64,000 bases of DNA from Vibrio sp. CDRSL-10 TSBA (GCA_039696685.1 CP155566.1:1984001-2048000), one strand, 5' to 3'. Shown: positions 29,270 to 40,100, numbered from the stretch's first letter. Numbers and translations are program-made. The notes: generated from the letters alone by a model not told the origin.

Positions 29270-29278
29270 AGCTTTCCT

Positions 29279-29335
29279 GATTGACTGTTACTTTGCTGAT
29301 CGATTGTTGCTTTGCTTATCGATTGCTATTGGCTG
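29279..29335. repeat. Degenerate 19-bp tandem repeat, three units
   Basis: Units begin GATTGACTGTTACTTTGCT, GATCGATTGTTGCTTTGCT and TATCGATTGCTATTGGCTG. They fill the whole spacer between the VOC gene and the hypothetical gene behind it. Confidence 0.65.
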
Positions 29336-29342
29336 CCGCCAG

Positions 29343-29693
29343 TTAAAAAACCATCACGTGATCGACCAAAAATCGGCCATCTTGCTGCACCAGAACCATC
29401 TCCGCTACATAGTCACCACTCACTTTGCTGAACTGCTGCTGCCATATCAGCGCGATTGAGTCTGGCCGACGCAGTAGCAGCATCGGTTTTCTGCTGGTGA
29501 AGAAGCCCTTATCTCTTTGATAAGTTTCACAGACGTGCTGCAAATAATCCGGCGTTACCAAGCTTCGCAAACGCGGAGTAAAATCACGGGTATGCTGGGC
29601 ATGGTTGATCGCCGTCGACCCTTCCATCAGGTTATCCATCAGTTGATTGGCAATCTGCCAGATTTCTGCATCCTGCAACGTTGCAAAATTCAT
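29343..29693 (-). CDS. Hypothetical protein
   Basis: Not recognised. A 116-residue cytoplasmic protein from the ATG at 29693, which has AAGG 8 bases upstream; an ATG at 29714 gives seven more residues. It has an N-terminal helical part (AEIWQIANQLMDNLMEG), a middle with conserved-looking HTRDFTPRLRSLVTPDYLQHVC, and a strand-rich end (SIALIWQQQFSKVSGDYVAEMVLVQQDGRFLVDHVMVF). That layout is reminiscent of NTF2/SnoaL-like folds (inference). It precedes the VOC gene on the same strand and may be co-transcribed. Confidence 0.65.
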   Translation of the reverse strand: MNFATLQDAEIWQIANQLMDNLMEGSTAINHAQHTRDFTPRLRSLVTPDYLQHVCETYQRDKGFFTSRKPMLLLRRPDSIALIWQQQFSKVSGDYVAEMVLVQQDGRFLVDHVMVF

Positions 29694-29883
29694 CGTAAGA
29701 CCTTTAATTTTCATGGGGTAAGCGATAACTCATACTAACAGAATCCGGATCCTCAGCCGTAATCTGATAACCCAAACGCTGTAGTTCACCTTATCACACG
29801 CCTTAGCATAAGCGCATAATTGATTATAAAAATAGATACACCATTAAACAGATTGCAAAGGCTAAATACAGTGAACACTTAGC

Positions 29884-29909
29884 AAAAACGGGAGCAGTAT
29901 GCTCCCGTT
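29884..29909 (-). terminator. Terminator of the TonB receptor gene
   Basis: AACGGGAGCA and TGCTCCCGTT pair around GTA; on the minus strand a T run follows. It lies about 50 bases past the receptor stop codon. Confidence 0.8.
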
Positions 29910-29960
29910 GTTTGTCGTGCAACTTTGCTAATCCGCCAGCGTTAAACGCTTGTCACACCA

Positions 29961-32145
29961 TCAGAAGTTATGTTGCAGGCTGACGGTGACGTTGGCAGGA
30001 TCACCGTAGCTGTAACAGGTGGTGCAGATCCCGGCATAGTATTTTTTATCAAACACATTGTTGATATTGACCTGAACCTGAGTCTGGCGGGTAATGTCGT
30101 AGCGCCCCATCAGGTCAACCAAAGCATAGTCACTCTGCTCGGTGCGATAGCCGCTGCTGTCTTCAGCAAAAATCCGGCTTTGCCATTTCACGCCACCACC
30201 CAAGGTCAGCTCTGGTAGCGCTGAGGTAAAGTTATAGGTCGTAAACAGCTTGAACTGCTTACGCGGGCGAGTTGTGCTGACAGGCTGATCATCTTTGTCC
30301 TTAGCGGTATATTGCGAGTAGCCCGCGCTCAGATTCCAGCCTTCTGTCACCTGACCGTTCGCCTCAAGCTCAAAGCCGTTACTGGTCACCCCATCAACTT
30401 CACGGTAAATCGTTTCACCTTTGCTGTTCAGCGTGCCGGTTGATTCAGCTAAGTTATCCTGCTCAATACGAAATACAGAGATGGCAGTATGAATCTGGTC
30501 ATCGGCAAAACTGCTTTTCAGCCCTACTTCGTAGTTTGTGCCGGTCAGCGGATCAATAAAGTCGCCGCTGGCGTCTTTGTTAAATTGTGGCTGGAAGATT
30601 TCGGCATAACTTACGTAGGCACGATGTTGCGCCGTGATATCGTACAGTAATCCGGTGTATGGCGTAATCACACCATTATCACCGTAGTCAACGTCACTGG
30701 TTGCCGAGGCGGTCGAATACAGACCATCACGATTCCAGTTAGACACGCGGCTGCCGACAATCCATTTCAGGTTATCAGTGACATCGAAGCGGGTTGCGGC
30801 GTAGAAGCCCAGTTTCTTCAGTGGTGTAATCCGAGTCCAGTGAGCGCTCCGGCCAGCCTGATACTGATACGTTGCCTTGATAATCCAGTAAGCTCTGGTT
30901 GAACGTTTGTCCGCTCTCAGCCGGATATCCGTAATAAATCTTGCGGGTCTGATGGCTGAACAGTACGCCAGCAACAAAATCGTGCTGACGACCGAATAAG
31001 CCAAAGTCACCATTCAGTTGTGTACCGATACTGTCGATGGTGGCTTTTGAATCCCCGTTGATAATCCACTGACCCAGTGAAGCACCACCATCGGCCTTAT
31101 CTATCTGACCACCGATATAGAACAGTTTGTCATCATTGGTATATTCATTGTGGCTGTAATCGGTCTTTAGACGCCAGCCGTTAGCAAAATAATGCTCGAG
31201 ATTAACGAAATAGTATTTAGCATCGGTGTCGTAATAGCTCCAGTTGGTCGCTGTCGACATGGAGCGTGACCAGTTAATCTTTTCACCGTCAGTGTAATGT
31301 GACGGCAACGAGCCCCAGGTTGCACCGTCAGCATTATTATTTTGCAGACCGGCCCCGACTCTCAGCAGCGTGTTGTCAGTGATATCAGCATCGACCACAC
31401 CATACAGTACCGAGGTCTCTTTGGTGTAACGATCCATAAACGAACCGTGTTTATCGTATTTCGCCACGATTCGACCGCGCACAGAGCCGCTGTCGTTGAG
31501 CGCTCCCGATAAGTCAGTCGTGACTTCACGTCTGTCCCAGCTCCCCGCCTTAACATTGACATAACCACGGAATTCTTTGCTGTCGGCGTGTTTACGTACG
31601 AAGTTGATCGCAGCTGCCGGGTTCCCCGAACCTGTCATCAGTCCGGTTGCTCCGCGCACGATCTCCACCCGGTCATAAATCGACAAATCGATCAGGGTCT
31701 CCCCGAGCGCGCCGCCAAGATCGCCCAAAGATTGCGGTACACTATCGACCTGATAGCTGCCGACCACAAAGCCGCGCGAGACAAAAGTATTACGCTCAGT
31801 ATCAGCAGGATCAACCGATAAACCCACCGCGGTATTAACCACGTCTTTAACGTTAGATAGCCCCTGGTCTTTGATACGTTGTTCGGTAATAACACTCACC
31901 GACTGCGGTGTTTCCATATCGGACAAATCCATTCCCGTCGCACTGGAGACTTGTTCAGTCGCGGTATAACGCCCGGTGACCACCAGGGTATCCATCGCTG
32001 ACTCAGTTTGCTGAGAAGACTGGGAAGGTTGAGATAGTTGAGATAATTGAGATGCGCTCTCTTCCTGGGCCAAGAGAGAAGGAGAGTAGATTGCCGCCGC
32101 TGCAAATTGCATGGCTACCACTGATGCAATCGTTGTTTTTTTCAT
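29961..32145 (-). CDS. TonB-dependent siderophore receptor, FhuE/FpvA type (frameshifted)
   Basis: Outer-membrane receptor for a ferric siderophore, most likely a hydroxamate given the fhuCDB genes next door. The signal peptide ends near SLLAQ. A serine-glutamine repeat segment (residues about 32-47) follows, then the TonB box DTLVV, a plug with ETPQSVSVITEQRIKDQGL and VEIVRGATGLMTGSGNPAAAINFVRK, and a 22-strand barrel closing at TVSLQHNF with terminal Phe. The frame breaks at 30812-30816 (coding-strand GAAAC); GAAC gives TTEELGFYAATRFDV, for 727 residues, the size of FhuE. The C-terminal part contains a CTTC pair. A Fur box lies just upstream. The exact ligand is unknown. Confidence 0.88.
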
Positions 32146-32175
32146 AGTGTTACGCTGTTGTATTCATCAAATGCA

Positions 32176-32194
32176 AATGATAGTAGGTATCATT
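32176..32194. promoter_or_regulatory. Fur box of the siderophore receptor
   Basis: AATGATA-GTAGG-TATCATT has both 7-bp arms of the Fur consensus and sits within a longer perfect inverted repeat (AAATGCAAATGATA and its complement). It lies 31 bp ahead of the receptor ATG. Confidence 0.78.
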
Positions 32195-32273
32195 TGCATT
32201 TATTTCAACACCATGAACGAAGATTAATTGACAAGTTCAATTTTTGCTTCGTTAATGTGACAAATGTCTCACA

Positions 32274-32849
32274 TCATCGGTCACTTTGCTGCTTTTTTTC
32301 TACCTGCTGATCTTTGATGATCGCCAAAAGTGATGGCAGGAAACTACGATCCTGATACGACTCGCTTTTCCATACCTTTGACAACATCAGTGCTTTAGGG
32401 CAATGGAAAAACAGCGCTTCTACCGCCACTTTAACCACCAACTTAGGCGTGCTCTTCCCGTCCAGACATTGCTGACGCAACTCTTCATCAATGTGCAGTG
32501 ACGCCGTTCCTTTGATGCGGACAATCTCTTCCACCCCCGGAACCATGCACAGCAGTCCGACTTTTGGATTGGCAAGCAAGTTACTCAGAGTATCCAGGCG
32601 GTTGTTGCCCGGGCTGTCCGGAAACGCAATGGTGTGATCATCCAGCACCTTGATAAAACCCGCAGCACCACCACGCGGCGATAGATCGAGAAATCCCTCT
32701 TTACCCTCGGTAGCCAGAAACATCAGCGTACTATGCTGCAGAAAAGTGCGGCTGTGCTGGTCAATATGGTGAACATCTTTTTCCACAACCAGTGGGGCCG
32801 GCATTGGATAGAGCTCGCGAAGTTGCTCCAGTGTCGTAATCTGAGTCAT
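32274..32849 (-). CDS. PPOX-type FMN-binding protein (MSMEG_1061-like)
   Basis: A 191-residue split-barrel flavoprotein of the pyridoxamine-phosphate-oxidase-like superfamily. The segment TLMFLATEGKEGFLDLSPRGGAAGFIKVLDDHTIAFPDSPGNNRLDTLSNLLANPKVGLLCMVPG is characteristic. The R in NNRLDT and S in SPRGG would contact FMN phosphate by analogy. It is divergent from fhuC and in the same direction as the TonB receptor, 128 bases ahead of that gene's start. The position between receptor and transporter genes suggests a role with iron, such as a reductase releasing iron from the siderophore, but that is inference only. Confidence 0.75.
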   Translation of the reverse strand: MTQITTLEQLRELYPMPAPLVVEKDVHHIDQHSRTFLQHSTLMFLATEGKEGFLDLSPRGGAAGFIKVLDDHTIAFPDSPGNNRLDTLSNLLANPKVGLLCMVPGVEEIVRIKGTASLHIDEELRQQCLDGKSTPKLVVKVAVEALFFHCPKALMLSKVWKSESYQDRSFLPSLLAIIKDQQVEKKQQSDR

Positions 32850-32982
32850 TGTTATTATTTATCCCTACACGTCAAAGAATGATGCATTTGAAAATGCGAC
32901 TTACTTTTAATTGTTAATAATTTACATTACCATATTTATCACCGGATGACACTGAGCCAAAGGTAATGGCTGCTAATAAATC

Positions 32983-33750
32983 ATGTTCACATTAAAAGAC
33001 GTCAGCTATCAGATAGATAACACTGTAATTTTACACCCGACCAATCTCACCTTACCGCCAGGCAAGGTGACGGCACTGCTTGGTCATAATGGCTGTGGTA
33101 AATCCACCTTAATGAAACTACTCAGCCGCCAATACCATGCCAACCTGGGTAGTATCCATATCGAAGGTCAGCCACTGCAAGGTTTCGAACATAAGTCATT
33201 TGCACGTAAAGTCTCCTATTTGCCACAACATCCCCCGCTTACCGATGGAGTGACTGTGCGTGAGCTGGTCAGTTTTGGCCGTTACCCATGGAAAGGCGCT
33301 TTTGGCCAGCTCAACAGCGAGGATCATCAGGCGATTGAAGAAGCGATTGAGCATACCGGCCTGACTGCTTATGCCGACCGTTTTGTGGCTACCCTATCCG
33401 GCGGTGAGCGGCAGCGAGCCTGGGTCGCTATGCTGCTTGCCCAGCAAAGCGAATGCCTGTTGCTGGACGAGCCGACCTCCGCTCTGGATGTTCATCATCA
33501 GTACGAACTGCTGGAGATGATCCGCGAGCTAAACCAGCGCCTTAATCTGACCGTCGTGATCGTATTGCACGACATCAATATGGCCGCGCGCTTTAGCGAT
33601 CACATCGTCGCGCTCAAATCCGGTCAGGTGATCGCTCAGGGCAACCCTGAACAGATCATGCAGACAGACGTTCTCAAATCCATCTACGGTATGGATCTCG
33701 CACTATTTCGTAATCCGGCTAACGGCCAGTTGATCAGCTATATTCCATAG
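32983..33750 (+). CDS. fhuC: FhuC, ferric-hydroxamate ABC transporter ATPase
   Basis: Cytoplasmic ATPase of the hydroxamate-siderophore importer, 255 residues. Walker A GHNGCGKST (about 33-41), Q-loop YLPQHPPL, signature LSGGERQRAWVAMLLAQ, Walker B LLLDEPTSALD and the H-loop VLHDINMAAR are all intact. The order fhuC-fhuD-fhuB is the same as in enterobacteria and other vibrios. fhuD follows after 8 bases. The promoter lies in the spacer shared with the FMN protein; no clear Fur box is seen there. Confidence 0.93.
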   Translation: MFTLKDVSYQIDNTVILHPTNLTLPPGKVTALLGHNGCGKSTLMKLLSRQYHANLGSIHIEGQPLQGFEHKSFARKVSYLPQHPPLTDGVTVRELVSFGRYPWKGAFGQLNSEDHQAIEEAIEHTGLTAYADRFVATLSGGERQRAWVAMLLAQQSECLLLDEPTSALDVHHQYELLEMIRELNQRLNLTVVIVLHDINMAARFSDHIVALKSGQVIAQGNPEQIMQTDVLKSIYGMDLALFRNPANGQLISYIP

Positions 33751-33758
33751 GACGCCCC

Positions 33759-34658
33759 ATGAAAAGAATGCTTTTGACTCTGTTTTTTGTATACACCAGC
33801 TGGGCTGTCGCAGCACCGGAGACTGGCCACTCCCTCTCTGACCTGCACCTCGACCATACCCCTGCCCGCGTGGCAACGCTTGACTGGGGATTGAGTGAAG
33901 CGGTGCTGAGTCTCGGGGTCACACCCGTTGCCGCATCAGACACACAAAACTACAACCAGTGGGTCAGCAAGCCGGCATTGCCCGACAGCGTCGCCGATCT
34001 TGGCTCACGCACCGAACCCAACATTGAGCTACTGACAAAACTCAAGCCGGACCTGATCCTGATCAGCTCTTATCTGTTACCGGCTTATGAGGCTCTCAGC
34101 CGCATCGCGCCAGTCGCTGTGGTCGATATTTATAATGACAGCCAGACCCCGCTGGCTAACGCAGAAAAGCTGACACGCGACCTTGGGCAACTTCTTGGCC
34201 GTGAACAGCAGGCCGATGAGCTGATTAAGCAAACCCGTCAGCATCTGCAAGACAATGGCGCTAAACTGCGCCAGGCCGGAGCCGACGATCGTAACCTGAT
34301 GTTTATCCGCTTCGTGAACAAGCAAACGCTGCGTATTCACGGCAAAGGTTCACTGATCAACGACACCATCACTGAGATGGGTTTGCATAATGAATGGCAA
34401 CAGGCCACCAACAGCTGGGGATTCGCCACCACCGAAATCAGCAAAATCGCAGAGCATCAGGATACGCGTGTACTGATTTTTGGCCCGCTGCGTCCGGAAG
34501 ATCGCGAAGCCCTGACCCAGTCTCCGTTATGGCAGGCGATGGCATTTACCCGTAACAAGCAGGTGTATGAACTGCCGGCAATCTGGTCGTTCGGCAGCCT
34601 GATAGCCGCGCGCCGGCTGAGTGATAACATTACCCGCCTTCTGACCGAGCAGCCATGA
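33759..34658 (+). CDS. fhuD: FhuD, periplasmic hydroxamate-siderophore binding protein
   Basis: Class III (long helix) binding protein, 299 residues, with a signal peptide ending at AVAAP (about residue 20). Family features: RVATLDWGLSEAVLSLGVTPVAASD at the start of lobe 1, DLGSRTEPNIELLTKLKPDLILIS, and W-A/W-S motifs in lobe 2 such as WGFATTEISKI and ELPAIWSFGSLIAARRLSDNI. It delivers the ferric siderophore to FhuB. The stop overlaps fhuB by 4 bases (ATGA). Confidence 0.92.
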   Translation: MKRMLLTLFFVYTSWAVAAPETGHSLSDLHLDHTPARVATLDWGLSEAVLSLGVTPVAASDTQNYNQWVSKPALPDSVADLGSRTEPNIELLTKLKPDLILISSYLLPAYEALSRIAPVAVVDIYNDSQTPLANAEKLTRDLGQLLGREQQADELIKQTRQHLQDNGAKLRQAGADDRNLMFIRFVNKQTLRIHGKGSLINDTITEMGLHNEWQQATNSWGFATTEISKIAEHQDTRVLIFGPLRPEDREALTQSPLWQAMAFTRNKQVYELPAIWSFGSLIAARRLSDNITRLLTEQP

Positions 34659-36661
34659 GTGACTTAACTGTTTCTGCCCCTCAACACACTCAGCCATCCC
34701 GCTCCTGGCGGGTGTGGCTGGGGTTTGGCTCGGCCCTGTTGCTGCTGGCCGTGCTTATCGAACTGACCGTCCCCTTTGGTGGCGCCAAGCTGCTGTTGGA
34801 AACACTGTTTTATTATGACAGCGCCAATTATCAGCATATTGTGGTCGGCCTGACTTACCTGCCCCGCCTCACCGTCGCTCTGCTGTGCGGGTTTGCACTC
34901 TCGGTCGCCGGGTGCGTGATGCAGTTTGTGCTGCGAAATCCGATAGCGGCGCCAACGACCTTAGGCGTAGCCTCCGGTGCCCAGTTCGGTCTGATTGCCA
35001 GCATGTTGCTGGTACCCGGTTTAGCCATGCTGCCGGCGGTGACGTTTGCGTTTATCGGCGGAGTCTTTTCAACCGTGCTGGTGTTCTGGTTATCGGCGCG
35101 CAAAGGCTTTGCAGCAGTGCAGATGGTCTTGTCCGGTATGGTTGTCAGCCTGTTTCTCGGCTCAGTAAATACCATGCTGATGCTGCTCAATGAAAAGCAA
35201 CTGACGAATATTTTCGTGTGGGGTACCGGCTCTCTCAATCAGAATGGCTGGGATGGCGTCTGGCATCTGGCCCCTGTGATTGCTGCCACCACTGCGCTGT
35301 TATTACTGGTACAGCGCCCGCTCAGTTCACTGGCACTCGGTGATACCGTTGCAGACTCAATCGGCGTCAATGTAAAACGCTATAAGATCATCAGTTTAGG
35401 GCTGGCTATCTTACTGACAGCCGTGGTGGTCAGTGAAGTGGGCCTGATTGGCTTTGTCGGTATCGTCACGCCCAATATTGTGCGCCTGCTCAAAGTGCGG
35501 GCTTTGAGTGCGCGTATCCTTTGGTCAGGCTTATTGGGATCCATAATGTTGCTGCTCTCTGACCTGCTGATTCAAGCCATCCCAAAAGAAGTGACCAGCC
35601 AGTTACTGCCTACCGGTGCCATGACCGCATTAATCGGGGCGCCCTTTTTCCTCTGGCTGCTGACCAGAAATATCTGGCCGTCGCAACACGCCCAGACCTC
35701 AGAAGCAGTGGTGCATTACAAACACACCTCATTCGCGCGCCAGTTGTTATGGCTCGGTAGCGGTTTAGTCTTGGTGATGGTGGTTGCGGCGACGCTCGGT
35801 CATCAGCACAGCGGCTGGTTTTTCTCCGTGAGCCCTGATGTACTGGCTCTGCGTGCGCCACGACTGTTGAGCGCTCTGCTGGCCGGAATTGGGCTGGCTG
35901 TCGCCGGTACACTGATTCAGCGTATGACCACTAACCCGATGGCCAGCCCGGAAGTACTGGGGATCAGTTCAGGCGCATCTTTAGCCATGGTTTTGTGTGT
36001 GATGTTTGGTATCAAGCTTGGCCGGGACGGCCAGATACTCGTCGGCACACTCGGCGCACTGGCGGTCGCGGCGGTCATATGGGCCACCAGCCGCAAACAA
36101 CATTTCGCACCAATGACGGTGATACTGACCGGTATCGCACTCAGTGCCGCACTGGATGCTCTGCTGCGTATTACTTTGTCCAGCAGCAGCGAAGACGCGC
36201 AGTCACTGTTGACCTGGTTATCAGGCTCGACCTATCTGACTTCATGGCGTGACGTGGTGATGCTGGTGTGCGGTATTACCCCGCTGCTTATGCTGGCTTT
36301 GAAAACCTCGCGCCACGTCAATGTCGTCAGCCTGGGCCAGGTGTCAGCCAGCAGTCTTGGTATGCACGTCGGCCGGGTCCGGCAAGGCATTCTGCTTATG
36401 GTCGCGGCATTGACCACCTTATGTACCATAGTAATCGGACCGCTGACCTTTATCGGCCTGCTGGCACCGCACATGGCAAGAGCCATGGGGCGCTACGATG
36501 CCCGTTCGCAGTTAATCAGCGCCTGTCTGATTGGCGCCATCGTGATGACCCTGTCAGACTGGGTCGGACGTATGGTCTGGTTCCCGTGGCAATTCCCGGC
36601 CGGATTAATCTCCTCCATGCTGGGCGGAATTTACTTCCTCTACCTGATGCGGAAGAACTGA
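34655..36661 (+). CDS. fhuB: FhuB, double-length hydroxamate transporter permease
   Basis: Inner-membrane permease made of two fused FecCD-type halves (residues about 15-335 and 350-668), 668 residues, like E. coli FhuB. Each half has the conserved block with LPRL(T)VALLCGFALSVAGCVMQFVLRNPIAAPTTLGV and RAPRLLSALLAGIGLAVAGTLIQRMTTNPMASPEVLGI. Each also has the LIGFVGIVTPNIVRLL or FIGLLAPHMARAMG loop that contacts FhuC. The frame is intact. It is the last gene of fhuCDB and is followed closely by a terminator. Confidence 0.95.
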   Translation: MSDLTVSAPQHTQPSRSWRVWLGFGSALLLLAVLIELTVPFGGAKLLLETLFYYDSANYQHIVVGLTYLPRLTVALLCGFALSVAGCVMQFVLRNPIAAPTTLGVASGAQFGLIASMLLVPGLAMLPAVTFAFIGGVFSTVLVFWLSARKGFAAVQMVLSGMVVSLFLGSVNTMLMLLNEKQLTNIFVWGTGSLNQNGWDGVWHLAPVIAATTALLLLVQRPLSSLALGDTVADSIGVNVKRYKIISLGLAILLTAVVVSEVGLIGFVGIVTPNIVRLLKVRALSARILWSGLLGSIMLLLSDLLIQAIPKEVTSQLLPTGAMTALIGAPFFLWLLTRNIWPSQHAQTSEAVVHYKHTSFARQLLWLGSGLVLVMVVAATLGHQHSGWFFSVSPDVLALRAPRLLSALLAGIGLAVAGTLIQRMTTNPMASPEVLGISSGASLAMVLCVMFGIKLGRDGQILVGTLGALAVAAVIWATSRKQHFAPMTVILTGIALSAALDALLRITLSSSSEDAQSLLTWLSGSTYLTSWRDVVMLVCGITPLLMLALKTSRHVNVVSLGQVSASSLGMHVGRVRQGILLMVAALTTLCTIVIGPLTFIGLLAPHMARAMGRYDARSQLISACLIGAIVMTLSDWVGRMVWFPWQFPAGLISSMLGGIYFLYLMRKN

Positions 36662-36672
36662 TTGATAAGCAA

Positions 36673-36706
36673 AAAAAGAGTGATGGGTCATCTCATCACT
36701 CTTTTT
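36673..36706. terminator. Terminator after fhuB
   Basis: AAAAAGAGTGATG pairs with CATCACTCTTTTT. It lies 12 bases past fhuB and can also stop the convergent gene at 36738. Confidence 0.85.
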
Positions 36707-36737
36707 CTTTACACTTCAGGCGTTATAAGCTTCAAGG

Positions 36738-37091
36738 CTATAACTCGTCAGCCGTGCCTCTTTCATCCGTAACTAAAAACGCGATATCGATAACCCCGTT
36801 TTCATCCAGAGTAAAACGAACACTGTCTCGTTCGATGCCTGACTCGTCTTTGCCGGCACAGCCGTTAAACAGCTGCCAGTCGTAGCGATAGCGCAGCCGG
36901 TACTGATTATCGCTGATATGCTCAACACTCAGCACTTCAATCCCGTTGACATTGTGAGCCATCAGATCGATATGGGTTAAATCCGGAATTAAACGCGTTT
37001 CAAACTCCGTCTTATGAGCATCCAGAAAAGCCGCTAACTGCTGACACAAATCTTCATCATGTTCCGGGCTGGCTTTAAATATCAATTGCAT
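36738..37091 (-). CDS. Hypothetical protein
   Basis: Not recognised. A 117-residue, acidic, probably cytoplasmic protein with no membrane segment. The sequence alternates a helical start (SPEHDEDLCQQLAAFLDAHKTEFE) with several strands (HIDLMAHNVNGIEVLSVEHISDNQYRLRYRYDWQLFNGCAGKDE, then SVRFTLDENGVIDIAFLV). The ATG at 37091 is preceded by a GGAGG-like sequence (CCTCC on the plus strand). It lies downstream of mukB on the same strand but beyond the mukB terminator, so it probably has its own promoter. Confidence 0.7.
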   Translation of the reverse strand: MQLIFKASPEHDEDLCQQLAAFLDAHKTEFETRLIPDLTHIDLMAHNVNGIEVLSVEHISDNQYRLRYRYDWQLFNGCAGKDESGIERDSVRFTLDENGVIDIAFLVTDERGTADEL

Positions 37092-37130
37092 CGTTTACCT
37101 CCGTATCAATCCACTATGATACCAAACACA

Positions 37131-37154
37131 AAAACGCCTTCCCGAAGGAAGGCG
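37131..37154 (-). terminator. Terminator of the mukFEB operon
   Basis: On the minus strand CGCCTTCC and GGAAGGCG pair around a 4-base loop and are followed by TTTTTGTG. It lies 9 bases after the mukB stop. Confidence 0.85.
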
Positions 37155-37162
37155 TCTATCAA

Positions 37163-40100
37163 TTAACTCAGCTCTTCAGCCAGGAGTTGTTCGGCAGATT
37201 TAGACTTGTCACCCTGACCGAAACCGCGCAGGCCGACCACGTGTACGTGCTCGTGGTCCTTAAACACCTTACGCACCAGTTTATAGGTGGTGCCCTTCTC
37301 AGGACTGATGTTTTCCGGCGCCGCGATCAGCAGTTGCATGTCAAGACGTTCACACAGCTCAAACAGGGTCGCGATCGATTTCGCATCCAGACGAGCGGCT
37401 TCATCCAGGAACAACAGACGACATGGCATAATGTCTTTACTGCGCAGTCGGCGTGATTCTTCTTCCCAGCTCTGCACTACCATCAGCAGAATAGACTGAC
37501 CGGTACCAATCGCTTCACCGGTCGACAACGCGCCGGACTCGGCTTGCAACCAGCCATCAGAGCCACGGTTAACCTCAACACTCAGCTCAAGGTAGTTACG
37601 GTAATCCAGCAGTTCTTCACCCAGTACCTGCGGTGAGCGCTGCCCCATGTCGATATGCGGGTTGACACGCTGGAACAGCTTAGCCATCGCTTCTGAGAAG
37701 GTGTAACGTGAGGTTTCAAACAGGTCCTTATGCTGGGCCTGATTCTCAGCCAGACCGGACAGCAGGATCTCATGGCTTTCACGTACTTTCACATTCAGAC
37801 GCACACCATTGACCTGACCAAAACCGATGTTTGACAGCCCCTGGTTGAGCATACGGATCCGGTTCTGCTCGCGCTGAATCGTCTTGCGGATAATGCTGGC
37901 GACTGATTCTGAACTGATCGCCAGGCGGTTTTCACGCTGGGTCAGCTCTTCGGTCAGGCGGGCCAGTTCCACTTCCATCTCTTCAATCGCTTCCACCGGA
38001 TCGTCAGTACGAATAATGTCTTGACGGATCCGTTCACGCAGATGCTGGTAAACGGCGATATAGAACAAAACTTTGCGTTCAGGGCGACCGTTGTCTTCCG
38101 ACAGACGCAGCGCATCACGCAGGTCATCATTGTTGGCTACGGCCAGACGCAGTGCACCCAATGATTTATCCGACATCGAGCGCAGTTTCACCGGCTGACA
38201 GATAAGCCAGTTCACGCTTGTGCAGACGACGTTCAACATCATTGTCACGCGCCAGTCGCAGTACCGAACACCAGCCGGCTTTGGCATTCACAACAAAAGT
38301 ACGCAGCTCTTTGTAGTCTTTCTCGACTTTCTTCATGCGCTTGGCCAGAGACTTCATCTCCAGCTCAGTCGAGGTAATCGTACGCTCGTATTCGCTCTTA
38401 CGACTGCGCGAGCTGTGCAGGCGCTGTTGCAGTTCATCACGACGACGCTGAGCGCGTTCAACCGCACCTTCGTCTGCGTGTACGCCGTATTCCTGCAGTT
38501 CAGCTTTGAATTCCTGTACGGTTTCCAGTTTGGCCTGATGTGAGCTCTTAAGTGAAGCCAACACCTGGTTGTACTGGTTAAGCTGTGACTGAGCCTGTTT
38601 CAGCTCTTCACGCTGACGACCGCGCTGATTTTCAGCCTGGACCAACTTGGCTTTAAGCTGCTCACTGAGTTCACTGCTCTGGTTGAGAAGATCAACCGAA
38701 TCCTGGTACGCAAAGTGGTGACGACGCTCAAGCAGATCCGACAAAGCGAAGATCTGGGTCTTCAGGGTCTGCAGTGCCTGGTCAGCCTGCTGGTACTGCG
38801 CTTCCAGCGCATCAAACTGTTCAGGGTCCGCTTCCAGTGCTGAGGCGATATTCTCCAGCTCGGCGACCGCTTTTCCGTGCGTGGTCAGGAAGGTTTTCGC
38901 TTCACTCAGGCGGGCAATGTTGGCGCTGATTTCTTCTAGACGCTCCTGCAGGGAATCATCTTCCAGCAGCAGCATATTCGGCGCAATTTTATCCAGCGCC
39001 GTCAGCGCCTGCTTGCTGAGCTGCAGTTGACTGCGTTGTTGCTGCTCCTGGTTATCCAGTTCAGCCAGAGTGCGCGCAGCCTGATTGCGTTTATCGCGAA
39101 TCTGCTGCAGTGCCTGCTCTGGGTCGTCATTAAACGCCACCTGCAGGTGCTGGGCAACAAACTGGTTAAAGCTGCTGTAGAGACGCTGCAGTTTCTGCGA
39201 ATCAAACGCGGCTTTCGCATGCTGTTCAACCACTTCTTCACGTTCATTGCGCAGCAGTTCCAGGCGCTGTTCACGTGCCGCTCGGCCGAACAATGGAATT
39301 TTCGGGAAACGTGAGTAACGAATCTGGTGAGCGTTAAGCTGCACACAGACCGCGCCTTCAAGCTCTTCGGCATTCATCGCACTGTCATCAAAGGCATCCA
39401 CATCGCCTTCAATCAGGTACAAGTCTTCCGGGCAATCGTCCAGTTCAACCAGTTTTTCTTTGATACCAGACAGATCCGACACCACAATCGCGTGGCGCGC
39501 CGGGCCATACATGGCACTGAAATATGGCGCATCGTCAATGGTGATATCATCATAGATCTCTGACAGCAGCACACCGCCCAGCGTATCAGCCAGACCTTTC
39601 AGACGCGGATCGTCCGAACCACCCGGCGACGCCAGGCGTTCAATTTCACTGTCGAGCTGAGTGCGGCGCTCGCCCAGACGATCTTTGGCGATCGACTGAG
39701 CTTTTTCCTGCTCCAGCACGATCTGCATCTGCGCCATGACTGACTGGCTGTCAGCCAGTTCAGCATCACTCTGCTCACGCAGCGTTTCCAGTGCATCGCT
39801 GGCTTTAATCCAGGCCGGTGCAATGGATTCCAGACGGCTAATCTCAGCCTGGTAATCCTGTTCCAGCCGGCGTTGCTCGCTGCGTTTCTCACGCAGTTCC
39901 TCATACGAGGCTTCAACGCTTTCCAGCAGCGCAGCATGCCGCTCCTGCTCTTGCTCAACCGTCATGTCATCGCTCAGCGTCACCTGATGCTGCGACTGAT
40001 AGCTGTCAGCCAGATGGCGCACCACATTCTGCTGCTCGATACGACGCTCCAGGTCACGCTGCTGCGAGTACCACTGGTGTTCGTTTCTGCACCACTTGTT

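Noticed and set aside
32850..32982. Fur box in the fhuC / FMN-protein spacer
   Set aside because: AATGATGCATTTG and GCATTTGAAAATGC resemble the receptor's operator flanks but lack the TATCATT arm; too weak to list.
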